DNA of 64,000 nucleotides, from contig CM064530.1 in assembly GCA_032716605.1 (NCBI GenBank), positions 10,377,558 through 10,441,557 of the forward strand, written 5' to 3'. Below, piece after piece: positions 38,935-51,268 of this stretch. Source of the DNA: Paralithodes platypus (lineage: Eukaryota > Arthropoda > Malacostraca > Decapoda > Lithodidae). A program made the translations under genes and the position numbers. Positions within the stretch are counted from its first letter, which is position 1, and each line of letters starts with the position of its first letter. The notes below the pieces were generated by a model, which did not search any database, had not been told where the DNA came from, and saw nothing but the letters and a program-made list of their open reading frames with translations.

Positions 38935-40230
38935 ATGAACGCCAAGGTATATTTGGAATGAGTGTTTCATTGACTAAGGAGCTATAGTTCTCGAAAAGGG
39001 GCTCCACTCCTGCCGCTATTCTTGATTTAAAGAGTGCTGGCTTAATAATCTAAAAGGATTGATGGCCTCTGAAGTCCTATCTTAACTAATTAATAAGGAG
39101 CACTCTGAATCACTATCACAGAACTCGCTCTTATCTTGCATGTGGTATTACAGGGGAAGTGGAGACTATTCCCCAGCCTTGTTTATGAATATGACATTAA
39201 AGTAAAGCTGGCAACTTAAATTCACTAGAATATTTCCTTCTATATACATATAAACTGAGTGTAATATTATATAGATATGTAAATAATTATGAAATCTATA
39301 GCATTGAATTTCCCTCCTGAGGAGAATCCAATTTACATCACTAATGTCAGAGCAACTGTTTGAGATACTGGATGTGATAATTCAGAAACATGATACTATG
39401 CAAAATAGATCTCAACAAAGAATTCAGTCGGTCAGTCTGTATCGTATCCCGTAATCTTTAAACACAACAAGTGGAGATTAAAAGTAGAACATACAGCAAA
39501 GAATATATGTAAAATACAAAAATACAATAACCATATCAGGCAATAATTCACAATGTATTATATATCCTTAATTTGTAATCAACATCAAGGGAACAACATT
39601 TTAAAAACAGAGGCTTTTATAAAACTATATGTATTACGAATATGTTTTCAATGACAATTGATAAATCCTACGATTTTGTGTACACAGCTTAAAAATATAT
39701 TTCTTCTATTTATTCAGATCGTTATCCTGCTGGGCCTGGCTGCCCTGGTCGCTGCCGACGGTGGCTACGGATCAGACTCTGACTCAAACGTAAGTTTATT
39801 TTGCGTGCAAATGTTTTACATTTTTGTCATTGAAATGCAAAACAAATGTTTCGATAACATAATGGATAATCAAAACAATCCCCATTATTCTCAATGATAT
39901 AACATATTTCATTGTTACCAACAGTCCTTCGAGTCCTATGAATCCAGCGAGGCCAAGTACGACTTCAACTGGGCCGTGAATGACGACTCCTCTGAGAACC
40001 ACTATGGCCAACAGGAGGCCCGTGATGGCGACAACACCCAGGGCTCGTACTACGTGCAGCTTCCCGACGGTCGCGTACAGAAGGTCTCCTACTACGTCGA
40101 CGGTGACGATGGTTACATTGCTGATGTCAAGTACGAGGGTTCAGCTTCCTTCGAGTCCGGATCCTACGAGTCTGGATCTGACTCTAGATCCTTCGAGAGC
40201 TACCGCCCTCCCCAGCGCCGCTACGACTAA
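38935..40230 (+). CDS. Resilin-type RR cuticle protein, copy 9 (L/S mosaic)
   Basis: Exons are 38935-38946, 39718-39789 and 39925-40230, giving 129 aa. It has IVILLG, DGG (as in copies 1, 3 and 10) and SEN. The spacer is L-type; intron 1 has the same S/L/S patchwork as copy 6, with the L patch at about 39100-39215. In the 3' UTR hairpin, one stem base is T instead of G or A (atgaatctaatt), which leaves a U-U mismatch. Confidence 0.92.
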
Positions 40231-40515
40231 GAGTACAATGAATCTAATTATATGGATCAATTTGATTCATCTCATCACAACGACACCCAGCCTCTTCTTG
40301 CAATCCATTACTTTCATACATAAATTATTTATATATCATTATATAGGTTTATTTATGGAAATAAATTCTTTATAAAATTTGATACTTTAAATTTCCTAAG
40401 TAATGTTTTGGTTCGGCCTTTCAAATAAGTGATCAGTCATACAGATCGTAATAGCCAGAGATGATAGGTATGCAACTGATCATTTGGCAAACATATTTAG
40501 GCATATTATTTATAA

Positions 40516-40549
40516 TGTGTACTATGTATATTATATTTATATATATACA

Positions 40550-40598
<49 letters not shown>

Positions 40599-40675
40599 CG
40601 AGTGTATGTTTGTATGTGTGTGTGTGTATTTCCTAACTGTCGGAAGACAAAAGGCAAAGCTGCCTGTAAACCAGA
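40516..40675. repeat. TA/TG microsatellite plus retroelement-tail remnant, copy 9
   Basis: (TA)n then (TG)n, followed by the aaaggcaaagctgcctg remnant. Confidence 0.7.
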
Positions 40676-42782
40676 ATTATTCAAATGTGGATTAAGTTAT
40701 AAATCAATTTAAGAATATACAGTATACTAACGCATGGTAAATAAGTTTTGTGAGTGTGAGGGGCTCAAGCAATTATTTTATCCCACAGCAGTCAAAATAG
40801 AGGGGAACATGATCGCGAATGTTCCCGTAGTGTAAATAAGGCGGGCGGTACACCCGCATACTACATCCTTGCCAGTTTTATTTTACCCAAGAATAAGCCT
40901 AGTCTATTTTAGGGGGTCACTAAGTGGGGTATCGGGGTTAAAGGCATAGCCTAAATATATAATGAGGCTTCTATAATTCAGTATAACTTGATTAGGTAAA
41001 AAGGGTTAGTTAAGCTAACCTAACCTTAGTTAGCTTAACCTAACCTAATAAGGATACTGGTACCTTATAACTTGAACCAGGCCAAAATAATCACTCCATA
41101 ATTCAAACTAAGTAAAATAAATGAAAAGTCTCTGTATGCCTAGACATCATATTATATATATGTATGTTTTTAATACCATACTTCTCGAAATTCCCGATCA
41201 GAGGCTAATCCTCCCCACTAATAGGGTTGTATTTTAATATTCTTGGAAAATGGATGTAAATGCATGCAATTCCATAATGAAACAACTAAAACATGATTAG
41301 AATGGTAAAAGCTAAGTAAAAATTGTAAACTAGAAATATAGACTGTATAGCCTAGGCCTAATTTGATCTAGGCTAAACTCAATATTATCGTATTGGTCTC
41401 CACCACCCAAAACCCCAGTGTGTGGAGTTACCACTAGCCTATGCTACTTCATAAATGTCTTGAACCCCCAAATCCAGTTTATTCTGTACATATTACATTA
41501 GTAATTCCATTATCGAATGGGTTAATCAAGTAAAATCACAGAATCATAGGCTTGGAGAGTGTCTTATTTGGCTGTTTAGATACATTCTCTTAAGCCTTAT
41601 AGAGTGACCAAAACGGTATAAGACCACTAGTTTCATTACAAAATGTCACGCTGTAACTATTAATTACACCAGTTATTTCCATAGACTCTTTAAATAACGA
41701 TTAAAATAGGCTAAAGTCGCTTTGAGGCCGGCCATATAATCCACGCCCTCGGCCAATGTTTGGAGGTACACCCTAAATAACGGCTCCCACTATCGACTGT
41801 TTTCCGCTATTGGGTGTCCTAAGTCGAGTTAGAGTAGCCCCTGACCTGCCCTAAGTCAGGACGTCTTAACTTTTCACAAAATGGCTGCCCACAGCTTCTG
41901 AGTATGCCGTCTTAATTGTTTTGAGTATAGCGTCTTAAGCGTACCGGAACCGTTAGGGCATCCTAAGTGAGATAGAACGATATAGGATGTCCTAAATAGT
42001 TTTGAGTATCCGGCCCCAGCATTCCTTTCTGTCACCCTTTACGAAATAGACCTGCGTTCAGCTTGTTGTACGCTTGCATTGATTATTACCTTTGTTTTAA
42101 TGTAAAGTAACGTAAATGCTTCATATTAAATTACTATGGGAGTCGTAAAGCATAATAATATATAGAAGTGATTCTCTTGATCCTCTGATAATTATAAAGC
42201 ACTTTACTAATCTGTTCATGATATAAACTTTTTGCCATACCTGCTGTAGGCTCCAGTATTGTGTTGGGGCTACAAGTTGACTATAATCTATGGTGTTGAG
42301 GCATCGGTTCTGCAATGGATAACAAATGCTGATGTTGAAGGATTAAGTGAAGAGGCTTACTGCGAGGTAATGAAACCCAACGACTAACGACACAGAAGAG
42401 TTACAAAATAGCAAACAAGTTACTAATTAGAGTAAGGTAGAGGTAGGAAAGGGGGGTTGAGTGTGAAAGGCAGCAGAGTTGTAGTAAGGGGGGACGATGG
42501 GTGGAATGGTGAGGGGTTAGTGTGAGAGCCAGAGAGATGTAGCAAGGGAGGATGAGAAGGAGGAGGGGGATAGGTGTAACAAGGGAGACAGAGAAAGGTA
42601 GTAAGGGAGGGGAGGCATACTGTGGTTGTAGTAAAGGCGGTGGAGAGGGGGGATGGGGGGACGTATTGCAAGAGGCAGAGAGATGTAGCAAAAAGGTAGG
42701 GGGGGGGGGGGGTAAGGAGGGGGGAGGGGGGAAGATGGTAGGGGAATGAAAAGCAAGGTTGTCAGACTAGGGCAACTTGGGG

Positions 42783-42816
42783 TATATATACAGCCACAAT
42801 CTGAAGCCTAGTCAGT
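42783..42816 (+). promoter_or_regulatory. Core promoter of cuticle gene copy 10
   Basis: TATATATA at 42783 and TCAGT ending at 42816. The purine tract (about 42428-42758) has a long G-run near 42699-42711. Confidence 0.85.
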
Positions 42817-42843
42817 TAAGTCCCGACCTAGCTACACTTCACA

Positions 42844-44143
42844 ATGAACGCCAAGGTATATTTGGAATGAGTGTTTCATTGACTAAGGAGCTATAGTTCT
42901 CGAAAAGGGGCTCCACTCCTGCCGCTATTCTTGATTTAAAGAGTGCTGGCTTAATAATCTAAAAGGATTGATGGCCTCTGAAGTCCTATCTTAACTAATT
43001 AATAAGGAGCAATCTGAATCACTATCACAGAACTCGCTCTTATCTTGCATGTGGTATTACAGGGGGAGTGGAGACTATTCCCCAACCTTGTTTAAGAATA
43101 TGAAATTAAAGTAAAGCTGGCAACTTAAATTCACTAGAATATTTCCTTCTATATACATATTAACTGAGTGTAATATTATATAGATATGTAAACAATTATG
43201 AAATCTATAGCATTGAATTTCCCTCCTGAGGAGAATCCAATTTACATCACTAATGTCAGAGCAACTGTTTGAGATACTGGATGTAATAATTCAGAAACAT
43301 GATACTATGCAAAATGGATCTCAACAAAGAATTCAGTCGGTCAGTCTGTATCGTATCCCGTAATCTTTAAACACAACAAGTGGAGATTAAAAGTAGAACA
43401 TACAGCAAAGAATATAATTATGTAAAATAAAAAAATAAAAAAAACATATCAGGCAATAATTCACCATGTATTATATATCCTTAATTTGTAATCAACATCA
43501 AAGGAACAACATTTTCAAAACAGAGGCTTTGATAAAACTATATGTATTACGAATATGTTTTCAATGACAATTGATAAATCCTACGATTTTGTGTACACAG
43601 CTTAAAAATATATTTCTTCTATTTATTCAGATCGTTATCCTGCTGGGCCTGGCTGCCCTGGTCGCTGCCGACGGTGGCTACGGATCAGACTCTGACTCTA
43701 ACGTAAGTTTATTTTGCGTGCAAATGTTTTACATTTTTGTCATTGAAATGCAAAACAAATGTTTCGATAACGTAATGGATAATCAAAACAATCCCCATTA
43801 TTCTCAGTGATATAACATATTTCATTGTTACCGACAGTCCTTCGAGTCCTATGAATCCAGCGAGGCCAAGTACGACTTCAACTGGGCCGTGAATGACGAC
43901 TCCTCCGAGAACCACTACGGCCAACAGGAGGCCCGTGATGGCGACAACACCCAGGGGTCGTACTACGTGCAGCTTCCCGACGGTCGCGTACAGAAGGTCT
44001 CCTACTACATCGACGGTGACGATGGTTACATTGCTGATGTCAAGTACGAGGGTTCAGCTTCCTTCGAGTCCGGATCCTACGAGTCTGGATCTGACTCTAG
44101 ATCCTTCGAGAGCTACCGCCCTCCCCAGCGCCGCTACGACTAA
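42844..44143 (+). CDS. Resilin-type RR cuticle protein, copy 10
   Basis: Exons are 42844-42855, 43631-43702 and 43838-44143, giving 129 aa. It has DGG after the signal peptide and is the only copy with YYIDGD instead of YYVDGD in the RR domain (conservative Val86Ile). It is the last S-type unit: upstream sequence is S-type, but the 3' flank beyond the microsatellite matches that of copy 11, so it marks the boundary between the homogenised array and the older genes. Confidence 0.92.
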
Positions 44144-44150
44144 GAGTACA

Positions 44151-44183
44151 ATGAATCAAATTATATGGATCAATTTGATTCAT
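44151..44183 (+). other. Perfect 12-bp 3' UTR hairpin, copy 10
   Basis: ATGAATCAAATT (44151-44162) is the exact reverse complement of AATTTGATTCAT (44172-44183), with a 9-nt loop. It starts 7 nt after the stop codon. Equivalents occur after every intact copy, perfect here and in weaker forms in copies 12 and 14. Confidence 0.65.
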
Positions 44184-44403
44184 CTCATCACAACGACACC
44201 CCGCCTCTTCTTGCAATCCATTACTTCCATACATAAATTATTTATATATCATTATATAGGTTTATTTATGAAAATAAATTCTTTATAAAACTTGACACTT
44301 TATTTTTCCTAAGTAATTTTCTTCTTCGGCCTTTCAAATAAGTGGTCAGTCATACAGATCCTTATAGCCAGAGAGATGATAGGTATGCAACTGATCATTT
44401 GGC

Positions 44404-44422
44404 AAACACACACACCCATACA

Positions 44423-44480
<58 letters not shown>

Positions 44481-44740
44481 GTATATATATAAGAAGACAA
44501 AAGGTAAAGCTTCCTGTAACGAGTGCCCCCTCTCTCCTAAACATACAATATGTACGAATTCATGTATTATATGAGCATAAATTATATGTAATTAATAATG
44601 CACTGCATAAAGACAATTATCAGACAAATAGTGAGAAATCCCAGCGAGTAATAAATGATAATCAATTTAGTGTTCTTATGGCTATCACTCTATTGTCCGA
44701 AGATTACCTATCTATATTTTCAATTTGGTTTATTCAAATG
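44404..44740. repeat. TA microsatellite and longer minus-strand retroelement tail, copy 10
   Basis: (TA)n at about 44423-44476 is followed by gacaaaaggtaaagcttcc, the reverse of the LINE 3' tail. Sequence to about 44730 matches that after copy 11 (48840-49075). In the earlier units this stretch is missing (about 210 bp), and the flanks rejoin at ttattcaaatg. Confidence 0.65.
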
Positions 44741-44879
44741 GGGATCAACCTATAAATAAATTTCAGAATACAAATTGTGACAGTAACTAAGGTTTGTGAA
44801 TGATTGTATGTATCTCAAATGAGTATTTAAAGCTTATGGAGAGGTTTTTCTATATTCCTTAATTTATTTATTTATATAT

Positions 44880-45600
44880 TCATTTATTTTGCTTATTTAT
44901 TTTTCTTCCTAGACCTCCAGCAAGCTTTAAAATTTACACCCAAGACCTCTATTCGAGGTACTGTACATTTGTGCATTTTTGGATAGAAAAATATCCCAGC
45001 CGAAAGCCACTTTATCCAAAATTGCCATCTCAGTTTGGTGTTTTTAAGATCTTTTGCCGCATTTCCTTGCCAATATTAAGACCTTTTGTGCCATATAGGT
45101 GTCGATTATTTCCTGGTGAGCGATAGCGAGCTTGTAATTTAGGAAGAACCAGTCTTCGGCCGGGACATTTGCTATCAAAATATGTGCACATTTATCTCAA
45201 AAGGTGGTTTTGGGGGTGATTGTTAAGCTCGATAAAGGTCTAGGGAGCGAATTTAGATTACCCCCTTAATGATCTGACAGACATAATGGGCTTTCACACA
45301 AAAACGATTTCGGTCATGACGGCCACGACTCTGAATCGGCATGAATTAGGAGGAAATGGGCAAGATTTTAGCGTGGGACAACCGTAGGAAGACGGAGTGA
45401 CCACGGTAACAGGATGATCAACAACAGACCTAGGGCGAACCCATGGCGACGTCATGGTGTACAATGGCGGGTCACGACGGGGCACAGCTTTGGACGATGT
45501 ACCCACGGCGATGGACGACGATGGCGGCACGATGAAGCATGATAGCCGAAAGACACTATGTAGATAGGGGATTTTATTGAACAAGTTTTAATCAGCCTTT
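44880..45600. repeat. Duplicated spacer containing an old foldback-element relative
   Basis: Matches about 49230-50340 downstream of copy 11 over its whole length, except for two expansions there: a LINE insertion and a 34-bp minisatellite. The part around 45030-45190 (ggtgtcgattatttcctgg, agcgatagcgagc, a CGGCC hairpin) resembles the foldback MITE at 62553-62922 and the element at 58200-58465. A minus-strand open frame at 45294-45584 has a counterpart at 50034-50315, but with many amino-acid differences. I do not call it a gene. Confidence 0.6.
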
Positions 45601-46930
45601 GTGTAATTTTTGCTATTATGAGTTGGTGGAGTAATTATTCTTTTAAGTCCATCCCATCAAAAATGAGTCACAGATTAAATTAACACCAAACAACAACTAC
45701 ATTATATCTGCTGACTAATAACGATAGTTAGATAGAGTAAAAACGAGGAGCAAAGATGCCACATAAAAGGATGACATTAATAGGAGGATTTGTCACATTG
45801 CTTTTACAGTACAGTATTAAAAGATAGTCAATAAAACAGTATTGACATTTATCATGATTTCCAGTTATCTGAACAATGGATAAACAGTATTCTACTGTAC
45901 TGTTATGCTGCAATATGTACCCCGAATGTATGCCATTGCCAAAAATGTTGCCACAATGTTGCCTCAACTGTAACATTGGTGTCACAATGGTGCCACTCCG
46001 GTAACGAAAATGCCACAACGGTGCCGTGACGCTACCACGGCGGCACATAGCACTTTAATGTGCCACAACAAAATTCCAAAGTTTTGAACATGCTCAAAAA
46101 TTTTGTTCTCCAAAAACAATGAGTAATTTGGCCACCACTCATTCATTGACCCCCAAAAGTCCTGGCACACCTTACAATTTATAAACTGTTTCACAACTCT
46201 TTCCTTCACAATCACACTTGGGATGAAGACCTACCTTGCAGATGTGCATAGCTTAAATAACATTAAACCTTCATGTACTCCAATTCACTAACCTTTCCAT
46301 ACTATCAATGACGCATTCCCAAAAACATGCTGCTCTAACATATAAAACTCTTCACTACCCTTACCAATTTTAAGCATCCAGTAAATATTACCGCTTTTAA
46401 AAATGTGTGAGGTGCCTAGTATATTTGTGAGCACGCGCGTGTGTCCGTTTGTGTGTGTGTGTGTGTTTTAAGTGGCCCGCTTTTCTAGAGGAAGAGTGGA
46501 CAAAAAAACAATAACCCTTCCAAAAGCTTGCATAAACCAATTATCTACGTTGCAAGCTTTGTCAATGGAAAAATAGTTTATTTGTAGCTTCACTTCAGAC
46601 ATCAAATCACAAACTTGCCACACACACACACATACTCACTCACACAAACACACACACGTATCATGTTCCCCAGCACGACTCCACCATTTTTGCTAATAAA
46701 GGTCAAAATTTCAGACTTATATTTGTACCACCTCTACTTACAATATGATTAACCCTTACAGTATACAATAACGCTATACTTCGTGTTCTACTGTTTTGTA
46801 GACAACTTTGTTTTCAGCTACAGGATTCAGAGGGTAAATTAAAATATTCTTGACCCTTTGATTTCCAATATTGAAAACAATCATCTATGATTAAGCAAAT
46901 TAGAATGAAAATGAAGGAGTTAAAGAAACT
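45600..46930. other. Intergenic spacer upstream of copy 11
   Basis: No convincing gene. The segment 46110-46560 is homologous to 51605-52100 upstream of copy 12. A further block with ttatctacgttgc and a CA-rich run recurs at 55340-55510 and 61865-61990. Short GT and CA microsatellites lie at about 46448-46470 and 46620-46660. Confidence 0.55.
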
Positions 46931-47263
46931 TGATAATCATATTCTGCTCTAAATTGACTCAAACAAAAATCACGCAAGAACTGATGATACTACCAGCGGA
47001 AGCCTTTGGCGGGTGTCGTATACTGTCTGTCATCACGATATTAGTGATACAGGGAATCATTACATATAATTATTGGTGTGCAATCTTTCAGAGAGCAGGA
47101 ACAGTTAAGGAGGTATGAGGTAACAGCAAGAGAGGAAGTGAGGTGTATTGTGGGAGATAGTGAGGGTGATGCAAGAGAGGGAGACGGGAGACAAGTTGGG
47201 ATGTAGAGAGGGAGGAGTTGGGGAGGGGAGGGAGCATGGTAGTCAATCGAGGGCAACTCAGGG

Positions 47264-47297
47264 TATATATTCAGCCTCAACCTGAAGCCTAGTCAGT
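47264..47297 (+). promoter_or_regulatory. Core promoter of cuticle gene copy 11
   Basis: TATATATT at 47264 and TCAGT ending at 47297. A shorter purine tract (about 47096-47245) lies upstream, and gagggcaactcaggg sits just before the TATA box. Confidence 0.85.
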
Positions 47298-47324
47298 TAA
47301 GTTCCAACCTAGCTACACTCCACA

Positions 47325-48483
47325 ATGAACGCCAAGGTATATTGGAAACGGTTATCTTGGTAACTAAGAACCACAGTCTTGATCATTGTGAAGGGGCTCA
47401 CTCTTCCCTTTCCGTTGTTAGTCTCAATGAGGGGACTCATTACGGTTGTTACGTGGTAACAACAAACAATATTTTTCCTAAACAATATTATTGACTAAGA
47501 AGGGGTAAAATTTACGTGACAATAAATCTGCCAAGAATAATATGTCAAGTGAATAAAAGCAAATATTTAACAATTATTTGTTCTGAATTATGGAATATAA
47601 TAGGCCATCCATGCAGTAGCTATTCCCGACATAGTGCAAATAAATAATCTGAAAGTAAAAAGAAACACAAATTGAAGAGAGGGACACGTCACCAAAAGAG
47701 ATGCATCTGTCGAATCAGGCAACATGTCATCAGTCATCTTTACTTATTACACCTCAAAATCATTGTCTTCACCGTATCTGTAATAGAATATTAACAGTAA
47801 CCACAATTACTTATAAAACTAAGATTGTTATAAGTAAAACCCCAACATTTTCGCACATCTTAACAACGATTTAATTTCGAATTTTCAGATCGTCATCCTG
47901 CTGGGCCTGGCTGCCCTCGTCGCTGCCGACGGTGGCTACGGGTCAGACTCAAATGTGAGCATTTTTAGGTGGATTTTGTATATTTTCTAAATTGTATGTC
48001 ACCGAAGCAGAATATCATTCAGGAATGCCTGTTAACAGTCAATTCCATAATAGTAGTAAGCGTCACTGATCATGCAATGGTGACACCACTTATTTTTGTA
48101 ACACAACAATGCTAAATAGAATGATAAGAAAACGCAACTATCTTTAGAGAAATAATATATTCCATTTTTAATGACAGTCTTTCGAGTCCTACGAATCCAG
48201 CGAGGCCAAGTATGACTTCAACTGGGCCGTGAATGACGACTCCTCTGAGAACCACTACGGCCAACAGGAGGCCCGCGACGGCGACAACACCCAGGGGTCG
48301 TACTACGTGCAGCTTCCCGACGGTCGCGTACAGAAGGTCTCTTACTACGTCGACGGTGACGATGGTTACATTGCTGATGTCAAGTACGAGGGTTCAGCTT
48401 CCTTCGAGTCCGGATCCTACGAGTCTGGATCTGACTCTAGATCCTTCGAGAGCTACCGCCCTCCCCAGCGCCGCTACGACTAA
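47325..48483 (+). CDS. Resilin-type RR cuticle protein, copy 11
   Basis: Exons are 47325-47336, 47889-47954 and 48178-48483, giving 127 aa. Exon 2 lacks one Ser-Asp pair relative to copies 1-10 (DGGYGSDSN). Both introns differ strongly from those of copies 1-10, yet exon 3 encodes the same protein as the S copies. The intron 2 donor is gtgagc rather than gtaagt. The gene belongs to the older, less homogenised group with copies 12 and 14. Confidence 0.92.
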
Positions 48484-48727
48484 GAGTACAATGAATCAAA
48501 TTATGTGGATCAATTTGATTCATCTCATCACAAAGACACACCGCCTCTTCTTGCAATTCATTACTTCCATACATAAATTATTTATATATCATTATATAGG
48601 TTTATTTATGAAAATACAATCTTTATAAAATGTGAAGCTTTCTTTTTCCTAACTATTGTTTTTGTTCGGCCTTTCAAATAAGTGATTGTTATAGCCAGAG
48701 AGATGATAGGTATGCAACTGATCATTT

Positions 48728-48753
48728 GGCAAACACACACACACACATATATA

Positions 48754-48813
<60 letters not shown>

Positions 48814-48880
48814 TGTATATATATACCTGTACATATATGAGAAGGCAAAAGGTAAAGCTTCCTGTAACGAGTGCCCTCTC
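48728..48880. repeat. CA/TA microsatellite plus retroelement tail, copy 11
   Basis: (CA)n, then (TA)n, then aaaggtaaagcttcctg and aacgagtgccctc. Together these are the reverse of the LINE 3' end, which ends with ggcactcgctgcaggcag and then ttatgccttttgtct. Confidence 0.7.
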
Positions 48881-49410
48881 TCTCCTAAACATACACTATG
48901 TACGAATACATGTATTATATGAACATAAATTATATGTAATTAATAATGCACTGCATAAAGACAATTATCAGACAAATAAGGAGAAATCCCAGTGAGTACT
49001 AAATGATAATCAGTTTAGTGTTCTTATGGCTATCACTTTATTGTCCTAATATTACCGATCTATATTTTAAATTTAGATTATCAAATGGAGCACAAGCTAT
49101 AAATAAATTTCAGAATAAACATTAAGACAGTAACTAAGGTTTGTGAATGTTTGCATATATCTCAAAGGAGCAGTTGAAGCTTATGGAGAGGTTTTTCTAT
49201 ATTTCTTAATTAATTTATTAATATATTCATTTATTTTGCTTATTTATTTTTCTTCCTAGACCTCCAGCAAGCTTTAAAAATTACACCCAAGATTTCTATT
49301 CGAGGTACTGTAAATTTGTCCATGTTTGGATAGAAAAATGTCCCAGCCGAAAGCCACTTCCTCCAAAATTGCCATCTCAGTTTGGTGATTTTAAGATCTT
49401 TCGCCCCATT

Positions 49411-49690
49411 TCCTTTTTTTTTTTTTTTTTTTTTCTATGTGATTGAGGGAGGCAAAAGGCATTACTGCCTATAGCGAGTGCCTCCGCCATAGTTGAAAGA
49501 GTGACAGGGCCAAAATCAAGGGACGTTCGAGCCAAAATGCCTGGACACACGGAGTTTGAAGCAATTTAAGTCATAGGAAGAGGGAAAGACTGATTCTGGG
49601 AGAGAGTGCCAGAGCTCAGCTGTTGAGTAGAAGAAAGTTTGAGAGTAACGTTTCATTCTTGAGTTGGAGAGTTGCACATATTAGTTGCCA
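49411..49690 (-). mobile_element. 5'-truncated LINE 3' end, inverted
   Basis: An insertion relative to the paralogous spacer at 45060-45075. It starts with a T homopolymer (about 49415-49434, the poly(A) tail on the minus strand). It then reads as the reverse complement of the 3' part of the LINE at 50654-51268, for example gggacgttcgagccaaaatg against the plus-strand cattttagctcgaacgtccc. It reaches the region encoding the RT C-terminus and is too short to encode protein. Confidence 0.8.
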
Positions 49691-49803
49691 ATATTAGGAA
49701 ATGTTTTGCCATATACAGTAGGTGTCATTATTTCCTGTCGAGCGATAGCGAGCTTTTCATTTAGGAAAAGTCAGTCTATCAAAATATGTGCACATTTTTC
49801 TCG

Positions 49804-49978
49804 AAAGGTGGTCTTGTGGGTTATTGTTGAGCTCGATAAAGGTGGTCTTGTGGGTTATTGTTGAGCTCGATAAAGGTGGTCTTGTGGGTTATTGTTGAGC
49901 TCGATAAAGGTGGTCTTGTGGGTTATTGTTGAGCTCGATAAAGGTGGTCTTGTGGGTTATTGTTGAGCTCGATAAAGG
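49804..49978. repeat. 34-bp minisatellite, five units
   Basis: Five near-identical tandem copies of a 34-bp unit beginning aaaggtggtcttgtgggtta and containing gagctcgat. The paralogous spacer after copy 10 (about 45200-45240) has a single unit, so the expansion is specific to this duplicate. Confidence 0.9.
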
Positions 49979-50653
49979 TCTATGGAGCGAACTTAAATCA
50001 CCCCCTTAAAGATTTGACAGACATAAGGAGCTTTCACACAAAAACGGTCTTGGTCATGACGGCCACGACTCTGAATCGGTGTAAACCAGGGGGAAATGGG
50101 CAAGATTTTAGTGTGGGACGACCATAGGAAGATGGAGTAACCACGGTAACAGGATGATCAATGACGGACCTAGGGCGAACCCATGGCGTGTACAATGGCG
50201 AGGCACGACGGGGCACAGCTTGGGACAATGTACCCACGGTGATGGACGACGGCGGCGGCATGATGAAGAACGACGGCCAAAAGACACTATGTAGATAGGG
50301 GATTTTCTTTAACATGTTTAAATCAACCTTAGTACCATTTTTGCTAATTATGAGTTGGTGGAGTAATTATTCTTTTAGGTCCATCCCATCAGAAATGAGT
50401 CACAGAATATATTAACACCAAACAACAACTACAGTATATCTGCTAACTAAAAACGAAGATAGCTAGTTACAGATAGCATTATATAGATAGATAGAGTAAG
50501 AACGAGGAACATACCTTATATATATATATATATATTTGGTATTCGTTTGCTATATTACCAATGTATATTGGACATTGTTCAATGTAACAATTTAGCAAAT
50601 GGGTTGATCAGGTGCTATATTATACATATTTTTATTAACATTAATATATTACC

Positions 50654-51268
50654 AGTCTCGCTAAGGCAGCCTCCCAAAAGCTGGGTGAGCTCAACCGCCT
50701 CAAGGGATTCTTTACCCCTGCGCAGCTTCTTGCTCTGTACAGGAGCACAGTGCGTCCTTGTATTGATTATTGTTCACATGTGTGGGGAGGATCCTCTCAC
50801 ACCGCACTCCTAGATAAAGTAGAAAGGAAAGCCTTTCGTATCATTAACTCTCGTCCACTCACCAACTCTCTGCAATCTCTCTCTCTTCGCTGCAATGTTG
50901 CATCTCTCTCGCTATTCTATCGCTACTACAATAATCAGTGTTCCTCGGAGCTTTCCCAGTGTAAACCACCTCCTCTACGTAGGGTACGAAGTACCCGCCT
51001 TGCAACACAATCCCACCCCTACTCTATTTTCAGACTTTCTTCTATTCAACTGCTGAGCTCTGGAACTCTCTCCCAGAATCAGTCTTTCCCTCTTCCTATG
51101 ACTTAAATTGCTTCAAATTCCGTGTGTCCAGGCATTTTAGCTCGAACGTCCCTTGATTTCGGCCCTGTCACTCTTTGAAATCTGGGGGAGGCACTCGCTG
51201 CAGGCAGTTATGCCTTTTGTCTCGCTCATTCACATAGACAAAAAAAAAAAAAAAAAAAAAAAAAATAC
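50654..51268 (+). pseudogene. Non-LTR retrotransposon 3' fragment (RT C-terminus, poly(A) tail)
   Basis: An open stretch from about 50654 translates to a reverse-transcriptase C-terminal region, with LLALYRSTVRPCIDYCSHVW and WGGSSHTALLDKVERKAFRI motifs typical of LINE ORF2 ends. Around 51035 the frame shifts; the continuing frame gives AELWNSLPESVFPSSYDLN and ends at a TGA (51154-51156). A 3' UTR and an A homopolymer (about 51240-51265) follow. It is 5'-truncated and frameshifted, so inactive. I recognise the class (non-LTR), not the exact clade. Confidence 0.8.

Larger units (their letters stand above)
1..44400 (+). repeat. Tandem array of cuticle-gene units, L and S types (copies 1-10)
   Basis: Ten direct repeats each hold spacer, purine tract, promoter, cuticle gene and a microsatellite. 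Using the block beginning catagcctaaat as the (arbitrary) unit start, units begin at 1 (L), 5230 (S), 9191 (L), 14890 (S), 18791 (S), 22686 (L), 27903 (S), 31808 (S), 35727 (L) and 40945 (S). L units are about 5.2 kb (5.7 kb with the nested insertion) and S units about 3.9 kb. The roughly 1.4-kb spacer after each unit start is AT-rich and dense in AGCCTA/TAGGCT motifs. I see no gene in it, and it is absent from copies 11, 12 and 14. Confidence 0.95.

Noticed and set aside
45294..45584. Minus-strand frame conserved at 50034-50315 with an in-frame 9-bp indel
   Set aside because: About 20 amino-acid differences in 93-96 codons, at about the level expected for unconstrained DNA, and it lies in a duplicated transposon-rich spacer.
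49804..49978. CRISPR-like array
   Set aside because: The 34-bp units are contiguous, with no variable spacers, and the DNA is eukaryotic. It is a minisatellite.
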